A DNA stretch of 64,000 nt from Hellea sp039977295. GTDB lineage: Bacteria; Pseudomonadota; Alphaproteobacteria; Caulobacterales; Maricaulaceae. Position 1 is the first letter of the stretch; every line of letters starts with the position of its first letter. Below, one piece after another: positions 1 through 7,654 of the stretch. The translations under genes and the position numbers were made by a program. The notes below the pieces were generated by a model. It was given only the letters and a program-made list of their open reading frames with translations. It was not told the origin of the DNA and ran no database searches. The stretch is taken from contig JBDWDN010000012.1 of assembly GCA_039977295.1 (NCBI GenBank), forward strand, positions 558,001 through 622,000, written 5' to 3'.

Positions 1-557
1 CAGGCTGTGCCTCGATCTCCGAAGGGGAATGTGTTTCAGGGAGCTGGAGCGATATTGGCTATAAGGACGGCGTTAATGGAAAGCCCCGCGATAGACTTGC
101 GGATTACGCCAAGACCTGCGCGAAATATGATATTCAGCCCGATCGCGGCGCTTATCTGACCGCCTTTGATAGCGGGCTGATGAAATATTGTACCTATGAG
201 CAAGGCTTTGAACTCGGGGAAAAGGGTAGCTCTTATAATCAAGTTTGTTCCGGCAATTTAGCGACGGGGTTCTCGCAAGGCTATGATGAGGGCCGCGCGG
301 TTTATGAAATCTACCGAGAGCATAAGCGCCTGATCAGTGACTATGACGATACCTTGGATGCTTTGGTCAATGTGCGCGGACGTTTATCTGGAGATATCGC
401 AGATAAAGATGATGACGGCGTTGTTATTCCGCTAAGCGGGAAAGAGCGTAAGCGTTTGGTCAAAAAACAATATCGCCTCGAAGGTGAGCTTGATGATTTA
501 CGCCAAGATATTCGTGATTTTGAATATCGGAATAATCTGCCACGTCATAGTTTCTAA
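1..557 (+). CDS. DUF2799 family protein, 5' end outside window
   Basis: The frame beginning at base 3 is open to the left edge and stops at 557, so the gene starts upstream of the window. The visible protein begins GCASISEGECVSGSW; the first Cys could be a lipobox cysteine, which would make this a small lipoprotein, but the signal peptide is off the edge. The body has the DUF2799 pattern: a W-x-x-I-G-Y-x-D-G block, a conserved Cys (AKTCAKY), a Pro-containing linker and a Y-C pair (MKYCTYEQG). The last ~45 residues are charged and look like a coiled coil (KKQYRLEGELDDLRQDIRDFE). The function of DUF2799 is unknown. The family assignment is from the pattern of conserved residues and is fairly secure. 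Confidence 0.75.
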   Translation, partial: GCASISEGECVSGSWSDIGYKDGVNGKPRDRLADYAKTCAKYDIQPDRGAYLTAFDSGLMKYCTYEQGFELGEKGSSYNQVCSGNLATGFSQGYDEGRAVYEIYREHKRLISDYDDTLDALVNVRGRLSGDIADKDDDGVVIPLSGKERKRLVKKQYRLEGELDDLRQDIRDFEYRNNLPRHSF

Positions 558-568
558 CGGTCCTGAGC

Positions 569-1006
569 CTAACGTTTCATACGCGTTGATAAGATCACGG
601 AACTGACAGTGCGTTCAACACCGTCAATGGCAATGAGGTGGTCAATCATCGTGTCCAAGCCGGTTACGCTCATGGCCACGATCTCGGCAATAAGATCATG
701 CGGCCCTGAAACGGAGTAGACGGCGCGCACGCCGTCAATGGTCTCCATTGCTTTGATGATATCAGCGGTCATACGCGGGCTCACGGTAATCATGACATGA
801 GCTTTGATTTCTTGGTCTAAATATTCAGAGGATAATTGGACTGTATAGCCTGCAATAACGCCTTCAGATTCAAGCCGCTCCAAGCGTTTTTGCACGGTAG
901 ATCGGGAGACCCTTAATATCTGTGCGAGCTCCGTTGTGCTCGCTCTTGCATTACCGCGCAATACCGCTAATAGCTGCTGATCTTTAAAAGTTACACGTAT
1001 TGTCAC
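569..1006 (-). CDS. Lrp/AsnC family transcriptional regulator
   Basis: This 145-residue protein has the usual Lrp/AsnC size and layout. An N-terminal winged helix-turn-helix (about residues 8-55, containing ELAQILRVSRSTVQKRLERL) is followed by the AsnC/RAM ligand-binding and oligomerisation domain (about 65-143, with GVRAVYSVSGPHDLIAEI). The start is a GTG at 1006, chosen because a strong GAGGAGT Shine-Dalgarno sits 4 bases upstream. Family members bind DNA as dimers to octamers and respond to amino acids. The gene is divergent from astA across 158 bp that hold two long direct repeats, so it probably controls arginine use and its own expression. That role is inference; the effector amino acid cannot be read from the sequence. 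Confidence 0.9.
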   Translation of the reverse strand: MTIRVTFKDQQLLAVLRGNARASTTELAQILRVSRSTVQKRLERLESEGVIAGYTVQLSSEYLDQEIKAHVMITVSPRMTADIIKAMETIDGVRAVYSVSGPHDLIAEIVAMSVTGLDTMIDHLIAIDGVERTVSSVILSTRMKR

Positions 1007-1023
1007 AATTACTCCTCAATTTG

Positions 1024-1089
1024 GCCAAAAATCTACACTATTCTGCGCATAATGTCACTGCAATAGCGGCTAAAAATCTGCTTTATTCT
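1024..1089. promoter_or_regulatory. Paired direct repeats in the lrp-astA divergent promoter
   Basis: Two 21-bp copies in the same orientation, at 1024-1044 and 1069-1089, match at 17 of 21 positions with the shared core AAAAATCTrCwyTATTCT. Their starts are 45 bp apart, a little over four helical turns. They lie in the 158-bp gap between the divergent Lrp/AsnC gene and astA. Phased AT-rich repeats are typical of Lrp-family operators. The repeat is seen directly; that the neighbouring regulator binds it is inferred. Confidence 0.5.
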
Positions 1090-1164
1090 TATGAAAGGCG
1101 ACTCGGAATACTGAGAGCTTATCGGGGTCATCGTATTTAGGTCGAAAATCGGCGGAACTTAACT

Positions 1165-2211
1165 TTGAGCGAAATTAAAGATACATATCTCTTTCGGCCT
1201 ATTCGCAGCGAAGATGCGGCGTCGCTGTTAGATCTTGTCCAGCAATCTAGCGGCGGTCTTTCGAGCCTTCAGCCGCGCCTTGCCTTTCTAAAAGACTATA
1301 TTTCTACGTCAGAAGCCAGTTTTTCAGGGCAAAAAGACCTTGAAGACCCGCATAAATACTTACTTGGTTTATTTGACCTTAAAGCCGACCGATTAATTGG
1401 TTGCGCGGCAGTGAAAACACAAATCGGTAAAGACTGCCCCTTTATTAACTTTGACATAAAAGGTGACGGGCCAGACCAATGCCTTCAGGCGTCATCGCGC
1501 TTTACAGGGGCAACCGAGGTGGGGTCGCTCTTTTTGCATCATGATTACCGCGCAGACGGGCTCGGGCGCTATCTTGCGAAAGTTCGTTATCTTCTCATGG
1601 CCTCTGAGCCTTGGCGTTTTGGTGACAGCGTCATAGCGGAATTGCGCGGCATTTGCGGCGCGGAGGGAAGTCCGCTTTATGATCACCTTTTCAAAGATAA
1701 ACTTGAGAGCAGTTTCTTAGAAGCAGACGCCGAATATTATGACCGTAATCCGGACGCCTTAGGTGATATCGTTCCGATTGGCTGTATCGCGACCTCTGAT
1801 ATGCCTTTGGCGGTCAAAGCGTCTCTCGGGCAGCCTCATCCGTCAGGAATTGGCGCGATGCGTCTCCTGCAGCGTGAAGGGTTTATATTTTCGGGCACAG
1901 TAGATTTGTTTGACGCGGGCCCGATTATGTCGGTTCACCGCGATACTATCCGCACGCTGATGAACGCCAAGACAGCGGCGGTTTCCACTTCCAAAAGCCA
2001 AGCTCTAGGCGCGCCGACATTAATTGCTTCAGGTAAGGTGAAAGATTTTCGTGCGGTATTAACCCCCGCAGCGCTTGGTGATGACAATGTTGGAATATTG
2101 CCAGAGGCGCTGCGCGCTTTGGGAGCAGAAAGCGGGGGCACGGTCAGATATTGGCAAGCCCCGCCGCGCAAATCTGCGGCGATACAGACGCTGGTAAAAG
2201 CCCACGCCTAA
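1165..2211 (+). CDS. astA: Arginine N-succinyltransferase
   Basis: AstA transfers succinyl from succinyl-CoA to the alpha-amino group of arginine, the first step of the arginine succinyltransferase (AST) catabolic pathway. The 348-residue protein has the family length and the N-terminal YLFRPIRSEDAASLLDL block of the GNAT-related AstA fold, plus the EVGSLFLHHDYRADGLGRYL and AELRGICGAEGSPLYDHLF segments. The start is a TTG at 1165 giving MSEIKDTY; no nearby in-frame ATG fits better. The other AST genes (astB, C, D, E) are not in the window, so the pathway is either dispersed or incomplete. A glutaryl-CoA dehydrogenase gene follows 36 bp after the stop and may be co-transcribed. Confidence 0.9.
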   Translation: MSEIKDTYLFRPIRSEDAASLLDLVQQSSGGLSSLQPRLAFLKDYISTSEASFSGQKDLEDPHKYLLGLFDLKADRLIGCAAVKTQIGKDCPFINFDIKGDGPDQCLQASSRFTGATEVGSLFLHHDYRADGLGRYLAKVRYLLMASEPWRFGDSVIAELRGICGAEGSPLYDHLFKDKLESSFLEADAEYYDRNPDALGDIVPIGCIATSDMPLAVKASLGQPHPSGIGAMRLLQREGFIFSGTVDLFDAGPIMSVHRDTIRTLMNAKTAAVSTSKSQALGAPTLIASGKVKDFRAVLTPAALGDDNVGILPEALRALGAESGGTVRYWQAPPRKSAAIQTLVKAHA

Positions 2212-2247
2212 ACCTACAACCCTATCAAACGACACATGGAGGCCCGC

Positions 2248-3432
2248 ATGGCCACTGAGCCCACAATGACCCATCTTTGGGATGACCCCTTATTTCTAGA
2301 TAGCATGCTGTCCGAGGATGAGCGCATGATCCGCGATATGGCGCGGAGTTACTGCACGGATAAGCTTATGCCGCGCGTGAAATCTGCTTACCGCGAAGAA
2401 CGCTTTGATCGTGAGATTTTTAATGAGATGGGCGAGCTTGGTTTACTTGGCGCCATGGTCGACGAAAAATATGGCGGCATTGGCGCTAGCCATGTGGTTT
2501 ATGGCCTCGTGGCCCGCGAAGTTGAGCGTATCGATAGTGGATACCGCTCTATGATGTCCGTGCAAAGCTCGCTTGTAATGTATCCGATTGAGTCCTTTGG
2601 CTCCGAAGAACAGAAAATGAAATACCTTCCCAAACTTGCGACAGGCGAACATATTGGCTGCTTTGGCCTTACTGAGACGGATGGCGGCTCTGATCCGGGC
2701 GCAATGCGGACGACGGCCACCGCCGCGCCTGGCGGCTATATCCTGAACGGTTCCAAAATGTGGATTACAAATTCACCTGTGGCTGATGTCGCGGTTGTTT
2801 GGGCCAAACTTGACGGGGTTATTCGCGGATTTATCCTAGAGCGCGGCATGAAGGGTTTTTCTGCGCCTGAAATTAAAGGCAAGCTTAGCCTGCGCGCCTC
2901 AATCACGGGTGAGCTCGTCTTTGATGACTGTTTTGTGCCTGCTGAAAATCTTATGCCAAATGTCAAAGGACTTCGCGGTCCTTTTAGCTGTCTGAACAAA
3001 GCGCGTTACGGCATTGCCTGGGGCGCTATGGGCGCGGCTGAATTTTGCTGGCACGCGGCGCGGGATTACGCGATGGAACGTATTGTCTTTGGAAAGCCGA
3101 TTGCAGCAACGCAGCTCGTGCAAAAGAAACTCGCTGACATGCAAACTGAAATCGCTTTGGGCCTTCATGGGGCCTTATCGCTAGGACGCGCTCTGGATGC
3201 AGGGGCTTGGAGCCCAGAATCCATCTCTTTGATGAAACGCAATAATTGCGGCAAAGCCCTCGATATCGCCCGTGTCGCGCGTGACATTCACGGCGGGAAC
3301 GGCATTAGCGAAGACTACCATATCCTCCGCCACGCCATGAATTTGGAAACTGTGAACACCTATGAAGGCACGCATGATATCCACGCCCTAATTCTAGGCC
3401 GTGCGCAGACGGGACACCAGGCTTTTTATTAA
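2248..3432 (+). CDS. gcdH: Glutaryl-CoA dehydrogenase-like acyl-CoA dehydrogenase
   Basis: This FAD flavoenzyme is predicted to oxidise and decarboxylate glutaryl-CoA to crotonyl-CoA in lysine/tryptophan catabolism. The protein is 394 residues from ATG 2248. That start is preferred over the ATG at 2236 because the GGAGG at 2238-2242 then serves as Shine-Dalgarno with 5-base spacing. The acyl-CoA dehydrogenase signatures are present: FGLTETDGGSDPGAM, KMWITNSPVADV and the C-terminal NTYEGTHDIHALILGRAQTG. The Glu in YEGTHDIH is the expected catalytic base, and this C-terminal block is what separates GcdH from general acyl-CoA dehydrogenases. Its position next to astA suggests a shared amino-acid degradation role. 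Confidence 0.88.
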   Translation: MATEPTMTHLWDDPLFLDSMLSEDERMIRDMARSYCTDKLMPRVKSAYREERFDREIFNEMGELGLLGAMVDEKYGGIGASHVVYGLVAREVERIDSGYRSMMSVQSSLVMYPIESFGSEEQKMKYLPKLATGEHIGCFGLTETDGGSDPGAMRTTATAAPGGYILNGSKMWITNSPVADVAVVWAKLDGVIRGFILERGMKGFSAPEIKGKLSLRASITGELVFDDCFVPAENLMPNVKGLRGPFSCLNKARYGIAWGAMGAAEFCWHAARDYAMERIVFGKPIAATQLVQKKLADMQTEIALGLHGALSLGRALDAGAWSPESISLMKRNNCGKALDIARVARDIHGGNGISEDYHILRHAMNLETVNTYEGTHDIHALILGRAQTGHQAFY

Positions 3433-3468
3433 TCCAATCTACGCAAAATACATAAAGCGCGGAACTAC

Positions 3469-3927
3469 CTAACTCACCAAATTATCACAGGTTGAAACAT
3501 CGCCGCGGATAAGCGTCTTGGCCGACCAAGCATTGCTACTGATCGGCTTTCCGTTCCGCACATTGCGCGGATTATAAGAATAGAGACATGAGCCTGACGC
3601 ATAAACGGTAAAGCAGCTTTCATTGCCCGCGAGATCGCCCGAATAGGTGAAGCAAATGATATCGTCCTTTATCCTCCAATTCCCATTATCGCTGACATCG
3701 CCTTCGCGGTAATATGTGGAACCGTCTGCGTAAAAACTCTCCGTGAACTGGTTTGTGCCAGACCGCTCGCGGGGGCGTTTGTAAATGCCGTCCATCGTTT
3801 TTCCAATAAAGGCATCATAAAGATATTTACCCGTCAAGCGGTCAAGGTTTGGGATATCTTGGGCGGAGGCGGGCAGGGAAGGCAGTGCTGCCAAAGCGAG
3901 CGCTAGGGTAATAATATAATTTTTCAT
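3469..3927 (-). CDS. Secreted four-Cys paralogue 4 (last gene of the operon)
   Basis: This unrecognised protein of 152 residues begins at ATG 3927 with a Sec signal peptide (MKNYIITLALALAALPSLPASA, cleavage likely before QD). A frame extension to 3984 exists, but the 3927 start overlaps the upstream stop as ATGA, matching the next junction. The mature part shares with its three upstream neighbours a GKTxxGxY motif, a DG-containing strand, DxGxWxIxxxxxC, CFxVY, a Cys before LYSY (CYYxY in the others) and an ending R-G-x-x-x-x-C-x-x-x-V-S. Four Cys positions are common to all four, so two disulfides are plausible outside the cytoplasm. A distant link to DUF995-type proteins is possible but unproven. 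No function is assigned. Confidence 0.8.
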   Translation of the reverse strand: MKNYIITLALALAALPSLPASAQDIPNLDRLTGKYLYDAFIGKTMDGIYKRPRERSGTNQFTESFYADGSTYYREGDVSDNGNWRIKDDIICFTYSGDLAGNESCFTVYASGSCLYSYNPRNVRNGKPISSNAWSAKTLIRGDVSTCDNLVS

Positions 3928-4367
3928 GATACTAAAAGTTCGCACGTTTTTCCTTCTCCACGAATAATTGAGCGGTTGTTCCAATCCTCCGAATGTCGCA
4001 TTTGCCCCGTTTGAGCGTAGTAACTCTCAAAATAGTAATAGCAGTAGTTTTCTTTATAGATGAAAAAGCAATGATCGATTTTTGGAACATCAACGTCATA
4101 GTTATGGCAAAGCTGATGGTTCGATATCCACCACTTTCCTTTATCCGTGAAATCGCCTTCTTTATATATCAGAATGCCATCTCTCTGATATGTCTCTTCG
4201 TAAGATTGCTCACCCGTAAGCACCCCTTCAAATTGGTAAAAGCCCTCAAGCGTTTTTCCATTCAGTGATTTTTTGATATCGCTACCCTTCAAAGCAAGCA
4301 TCTGGTCCTGAGCGTTGCTTGATATGGCAAATGCAATGACAAGGAGTAGAGACATCAGAACTCTCAT
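3924..4367 (-). CDS. Secreted four-Cys paralogue 3
   Basis: This 147-residue protein has a signal peptide (MRVLMSLLLVIAFAISSNAQ) and the same mature architecture as its neighbours: GKTLEGFYQF, an ETYQRDG strand, DKGKWWI, a Cys (LCHNYD), CFFIYKENYCYYYF, RSIIRGEGKTC and a terminal VS. It overlaps both the upstream and the downstream gene by 4 bp (ATGA), which implies translational coupling. The pair spacing and Cys positions are kept while the loops differ strongly, so these are old duplicates, not recent copies. No enzyme motif is visible. Function unknown; extracytoplasmic location is inferred from the signal peptide. Confidence 0.8.
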   Translation of the reverse strand: MRVLMSLLLVIAFAISSNAQDQMLALKGSDIKKSLNGKTLEGFYQFEGVLTGEQSYEETYQRDGILIYKEGDFTDKGKWWISNHQLCHNYDVDVPKIDHCFFIYKENYCYYYFESYYAQTGQMRHSEDWNNRSIIRGEGKTCELLVS

Positions 4368-4840
4368 GAAATTGACGCCTCACATTGGGGCTGTTCGCCC
4401 TTCACAACGCTGCGCGCGGTCCAATAATCGCGGTCCAGCTCGTCTTGGCGTTCGACATTCTGGCTTGAATAGAAATAGTAGCAATTCTCAACGCGGTAGA
4501 CGCGAAAGCATCCGCCTGGCATATCGCCAGCATCATAGAGATAGCACATGGTGTCTTTCATGATCAGCCAGGTCCCAGGGTCGTTTCGTCCATTTTCCGA
4601 ATAGGCTAGCCGCCCATCAGACTTGTGAGTTTCCTCATAAAACCGTGTGGGTTTGCCTTTTTCCGTGAAGTTATAGGCTCCGCTATGGGTCTTGCCCATA
4701 AAGCTGTTGCGCAGCTTGTCGCCCATTAAGCGTTTCGCATCAGGCCGAATATCTGTCTTTTGGCTTTGCGCATTAGCCGCAGTTGCGGGGAAGACAATGA
4801 GGAGCGCGGCGATGGCTATTTTAAGAAATTTGCGGGGCAC
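4364..4840 (-). CDS. Secreted four-Cys paralogue 2
   Basis: This 158-residue protein has a signal peptide (MPRKFLKIAIAALLIVFPAT, cleavage after ANA). The mature region follows the family pattern: GKTHSGAYNF, RFYEETHKSDG, DPGTWLI, a Cys (MCYLYD), GCFRVYRVENCYYFY, then TARSVVKGEQPQC and a terminal IS. It overlaps the preceding gene by 20 bp and the following one by 4 bp. The tail R-S-V-V-K-G and the CYYFY block are closest to paralogue 1, so these two may be the more recent pair. Function unknown. Confidence 0.8.
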   Translation of the reverse strand: MPRKFLKIAIAALLIVFPATAANAQSQKTDIRPDAKRLMGDKLRNSFMGKTHSGAYNFTEKGKPTRFYEETHKSDGRLAYSENGRNDPGTWLIMKDTMCYLYDAGDMPGGCFRVYRVENCYYFYSSQNVERQDELDRDYWTARSVVKGEQPQCEASIS

Positions 4841-5288
4841 AATCAGGGTTGTCTCCTTTGATAACTGAACGCGCGGTGAAACCGAAAACAGGTGTGTCTT
4901 TCACTGAGCGTTGATAATGGTAATAGCAATTACCGCGTTGGTAGATGTTGAAACAGATTGGATTATAATTCGCAAACTCGCCGCGTTCATTTTGATCATA
5001 GCTGAAACAAAGCAGGCTGTTTTTAATCGTATAGGTTCCCGTATCCGTATGGCCATCTTGGACATGTTTAACGCCGCCGTCCCTGCGCGTCGTTTCTTCG
5101 AAGCCGAAGGACTCAAAATTTGTGCGTTTGAAACTATAAGTTCCGCGGTGCGTTTGCCCTTTAAAGACCGCGCTAAGCTCCCCCTCAGAAAGCGGCGTAT
5201 CGCTCATGGGATCAGGCATGTTCACCTGCGCTAAGGCGGGAACAGCCATTAAAAAGCCGGAAATAATGATGAGTCGTAATAACCACAT
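4821..5288 (-). CDS. Secreted four-Cys paralogue 1 (first gene of the operon)
   Basis: This 155-residue protein opens a four-gene minus-strand operon. The signal peptide is MWLLRLIIISGFLMAVPALA. The mature part contains GQTHRGTYSF, GFEETTRRDG, DTGTYTI, LLCFSYDQ, ICFNIYQRGNCYYHY, ARSVIKGDNPDC and a terminal IS, the shared family skeleton. No clear Shine-Dalgarno precedes ATG 5288. A weak promoter (CTGACA, 17 bp, CATGTT on the minus strand) lies in the 97-bp gap to the divergent gene at 5386. All four products should be exported, so they may act together on the envelope or outside the cell; this is inference from layout only. Confidence 0.8.
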   Translation of the reverse strand: MWLLRLIIISGFLMAVPALAQVNMPDPMSDTPLSEGELSAVFKGQTHRGTYSFKRTNFESFGFEETTRRDGGVKHVQDGHTDTGTYTIKNSLLCFSYDQNERGEFANYNPICFNIYQRGNCYYHYQRSVKDTPVFGFTARSVIKGDNPDCAPQIS

Positions 5289-5385
5289 GAAGGTAGCTTA
5301 ACATGAAAAATCAGTTTGGCTATGTCAGGGTGCAGTGTAGTGTTGTATGGAAACCCAAATACGGCATTGAGAGTTAGGCTAGAAT

Positions 5386-5706
5386 ATGACCGATGAAGCC
5401 CCCGACACAAAAGAAACACCAAGACTGCGCCGCGCCAGCCGTTATCAAAAACAGCAAGACCGTATAGCTGCCCAGCGCGCAGCGGATAATAAGCTTTACG
5501 GCGCTATGTTTGCCCTGATGAGTATCCTTGCGCTGCTCGCTATATTGATTGGCGCGCTGATGCTTTATGGAGGCAATATTGACGTCAGCGGCATGGATGA
5601 TTTGGCAAAGCCGTGGTTAGGCCCTTTGTCCAAGCTTGAGGTCGGCGGGTTTGTCTTTGTCGCCTTGATTGCAGGCTGGCTTTATATGCGTATGCGCAAG
5701 CGTTAA
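5386..5706 (+). CDS. Small two-helix membrane protein
   Basis: This 106-residue protein is not recognised as a named family. The first ~40 residues are charged and rich in Arg, Gln and Ala (RLRRASRYQKQQDRIAAQRA) and probably cytoplasmic. A first hydrophobic segment spans about residues 44-66 (AMFALMSILALLAILIGALM) and a second about 84-101 (VGGFVFVALIAGWLYMRM), ending in a basic tail. It is divergent from the secreted-paralogue operon and lies 80 bp upstream of asd. Coding is supported by the clean start, the membrane-protein composition and the absence of any better frame. Confidence 0.65.
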   Translation: MTDEAPDTKETPRLRRASRYQKQQDRIAAQRAADNKLYGAMFALMSILALLAILIGALMLYGGNIDVSGMDDLAKPWLGPLSKLEVGGFVFVALIAGWLYMRMRKR

Positions 5707-5786
5707 TAAGGCTTGCGGCTAGGCTATGTTTCCCCTAGATGTTCCGCGCTAATTTATACGCAATATTTATCTAATCGGAGGCCTTT

Positions 5787-6815
5787 ATGGGGTATCGTTT
5801 TGCAATCGTCGGCGCGACTGGAAATGTCGGGACGGAAATGCTCGAAATTTTGGCTGAATCAGACATCGAAGTTGATGAGGTTTTTGCTGTTGCAAGCCGC
5901 AAGTCAGTGGGCCGCGTTGTCAGTTTTGGCGATAAAGAGCTTAAATGCGTTGATCTTGAGACCTTTGATTTTACCAAGTGTGATATTGCACTCATGTCGG
6001 CTGGCGGGGACGTATCCAAGAAGTGGTCTCCGAAGATTGCTGCGGCGGGCGCCATTGTCATTGATAACTCTAGCGCTTGGCGCATGGACCCAGATGTCCC
6101 TCTCGTTGTCCCAGAAGTGAATGCTGAGGCCGTTGACGAAATGAAGAAAGGCATCATTGCCAATCCCAACTGTTCGACAATACAAATGGTTGTCGCGCTT
6201 AAGCCGCTTCATGACCGCGCAAAAATCAAACGCGTTGTGGTTTCGACATATCAATCTGTCTCTGGCGGAGGGAAGAAAAATATGGATGAGCTTTGGGAGC
6301 AAACGAAATCCGTTTTCCATCCCCAAGAAACGTTCAAGCCTCATAACTTCACCAAGCAAATTGCTTTCAATGTTATCCCGCATATTGATGTGTTTATGGA
6401 TGGCGGCGATACCAAAGAAGAGTGGAAGATGAAGGCCGAGACCATGAAAATTCTCCACAAGTCTGTAAAGGTCTCGGCAACATGTGTCCGCGTCCCGACC
6501 TTTGTCGGTCACGCCGAAGCGCTGAACATCGAATTTCATGAAGAACTCTCTGCTGACGAAGCGCGGTCAATCTTGCGCGAATCGCCGGGCCTGATGGTTG
6601 TCGATAAGCAAGAAGATGGCGGCTATATCACGCCCATTGAATGTGTGGGTGAATATGCGACCTTTATCTCTCGTATTCGCGAGGACAGCACGCAAGACAA
6701 TACGCTAAACCTTTGGTGCGTAAGTGATAATCTGCGCAAAGGCGCCGCGCTTAACACGATTCAAATTGCTGAGGTTCTCATCAATCGCGGCTTTAAGGGG
6801 CGCGAGGAGGCCTAG
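5787..6815 (+). CDS. asd: Aspartate-semialdehyde dehydrogenase
   Basis: Asd reduces aspartyl-4-phosphate to aspartate-4-semialdehyde with NADPH, the branch step for lysine/diaminopimelate, threonine and methionine. The 342-residue protein has the N-terminal dinucleotide-binding motif AIVGATGNVGTEML, the active-site block NPNCSTIQMVVAL with the catalytic Cys, and the VSTYQSVSGGGKKNMDEL segment of the dimerisation domain. ATG 5787 has a good CGGAGG Shine-Dalgarno. ThrC is encoded far away at 46 kb, so the threonine branch is not clustered. A DUF4272 gene starts 2 bp after the stop and is probably co-translated. Confidence 0.96.
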   Translation: MGYRFAIVGATGNVGTEMLEILAESDIEVDEVFAVASRKSVGRVVSFGDKELKCVDLETFDFTKCDIALMSAGGDVSKKWSPKIAAAGAIVIDNSSAWRMDPDVPLVVPEVNAEAVDEMKKGIIANPNCSTIQMVVALKPLHDRAKIKRVVVSTYQSVSGGGKKNMDELWEQTKSVFHPQETFKPHNFTKQIAFNVIPHIDVFMDGGDTKEEWKMKAETMKILHKSVKVSATCVRVPTFVGHAEALNIEFHEELSADEARSILRESPGLMVVDKQEDGGYITPIECVGEYATFISRIREDSTQDNTLNLWCVSDNLRKGAALNTIQIAEVLINRGFKGREEA

Positions 6816-6817
6816 TT

Positions 6818-7531
6818 GTGGGTTTGTTTGAGTGGCTTCGTAAAAGGCAGAAGCCAAATACAGGTGATGAATTTCCAATTCAAGAAAGTGTAACTCAGTC
6901 TCAAATTGCTAGAAAAAGAAGATCGATAGAGCAGTTAGAATTACATGGTATTCCTGTTTTGCAATCACTTCCTTTTACAGAAGATGAATCGGAAGTAACT
7001 CCACGAAACTTGAGAGAGCTTTCTGACCGAATGTATGCTTTGGCAACGGTCTCCGATAAGGGGTGTGGTGCCCCGCCCGAAATTGTTGCCAGGATTATTG
7101 AGGAGTTCAGTGTTGATAGTTTCACACCCGATGAACAAGCATTTATTACAAATTCTGAACCAACCGAAAATGAATGTATTCAATTCGCATGGCGATCTGA
7201 AGCGCTTTATGTTCTGACGTGGGCTTTGGGATATGTTGAAGAATTACCTTACCCAAGTGTTGCTCAAACGTCTAAAAATATATGGGAACCTTTTGCTCTT
7301 AAGCCAAGAGCAGAGTTTGAGTCTGCGGCCAAAGTACGAACAGTAACTGAGATACTTGACGAAACTGATCTAATCTATCGCTACCATTGGGCCGTTACAA
7401 ATGCCCGCTTGAGTGGAGGGGATATGCCCGCTGGTCTTAACCAAAGTGTGGTTATGGAACGTCACTATGCTCTAAACTGGCTCGTTGGCTATATGGGGCA
7501 AGATTGGGATGACGTTTCGACCGATACCTAG
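6818..7531 (+). CDS. DUF4272 domain protein
   Basis: This 237-residue soluble protein matches the DUF4272 pattern in its central and C-terminal parts: R-S-x-E-Q-L near the N-terminus, CIQFAWRSEALYVLTWALG, the PSV / EPF stretch, an LIYRYHWAVTNARLSGGDMP block and VVMERHYALNWLVGY. It starts with GTG at 6818, 2 bp after asd, behind a GAGGAGG Shine-Dalgarno in the asd end. The gene is visibly more AT-rich than asd and the genes after it, which hints at a separate origin. DUF4272 has no known function; the family often appears as isolated accessory genes. Confidence 0.8.
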   Translation: MGLFEWLRKRQKPNTGDEFPIQESVTQSQIARKRRSIEQLELHGIPVLQSLPFTEDESEVTPRNLRELSDRMYALATVSDKGCGAPPEIVARIIEEFSVDSFTPDEQAFITNSEPTENECIQFAWRSEALYVLTWALGYVEELPYPSVAQTSKNIWEPFALKPRAEFESAAKVRTVTEILDETDLIYRYHWAVTNARLSGGDMPAGLNQSVVMERHYALNWLVGYMGQDWDDVSTDT

Positions 7532-7654
7532 AAATAAACAATCCCTCTCTGCAAGAAGGCTTTTGCGGAGTTACTCTTTAATTACAGCTTTAACGGCCGC
7601 CGCACGGCCTAACGCAAATTTGCTATAAAGATAGTCAAAGTGTAACTTCCATAA

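Noticed and set aside
4911..5234. Long plus-strand open frame opposite secreted paralogue 1
   Set aside because: It lies fully antisense to a signal-peptide protein with clear paralogues and has no homologous look or Shine-Dalgarno.
5904..6539. Long antisense open frame opposite asd
   Set aside because: It mirrors the codon bias of asd, and asd is certain from its active-site motifs.
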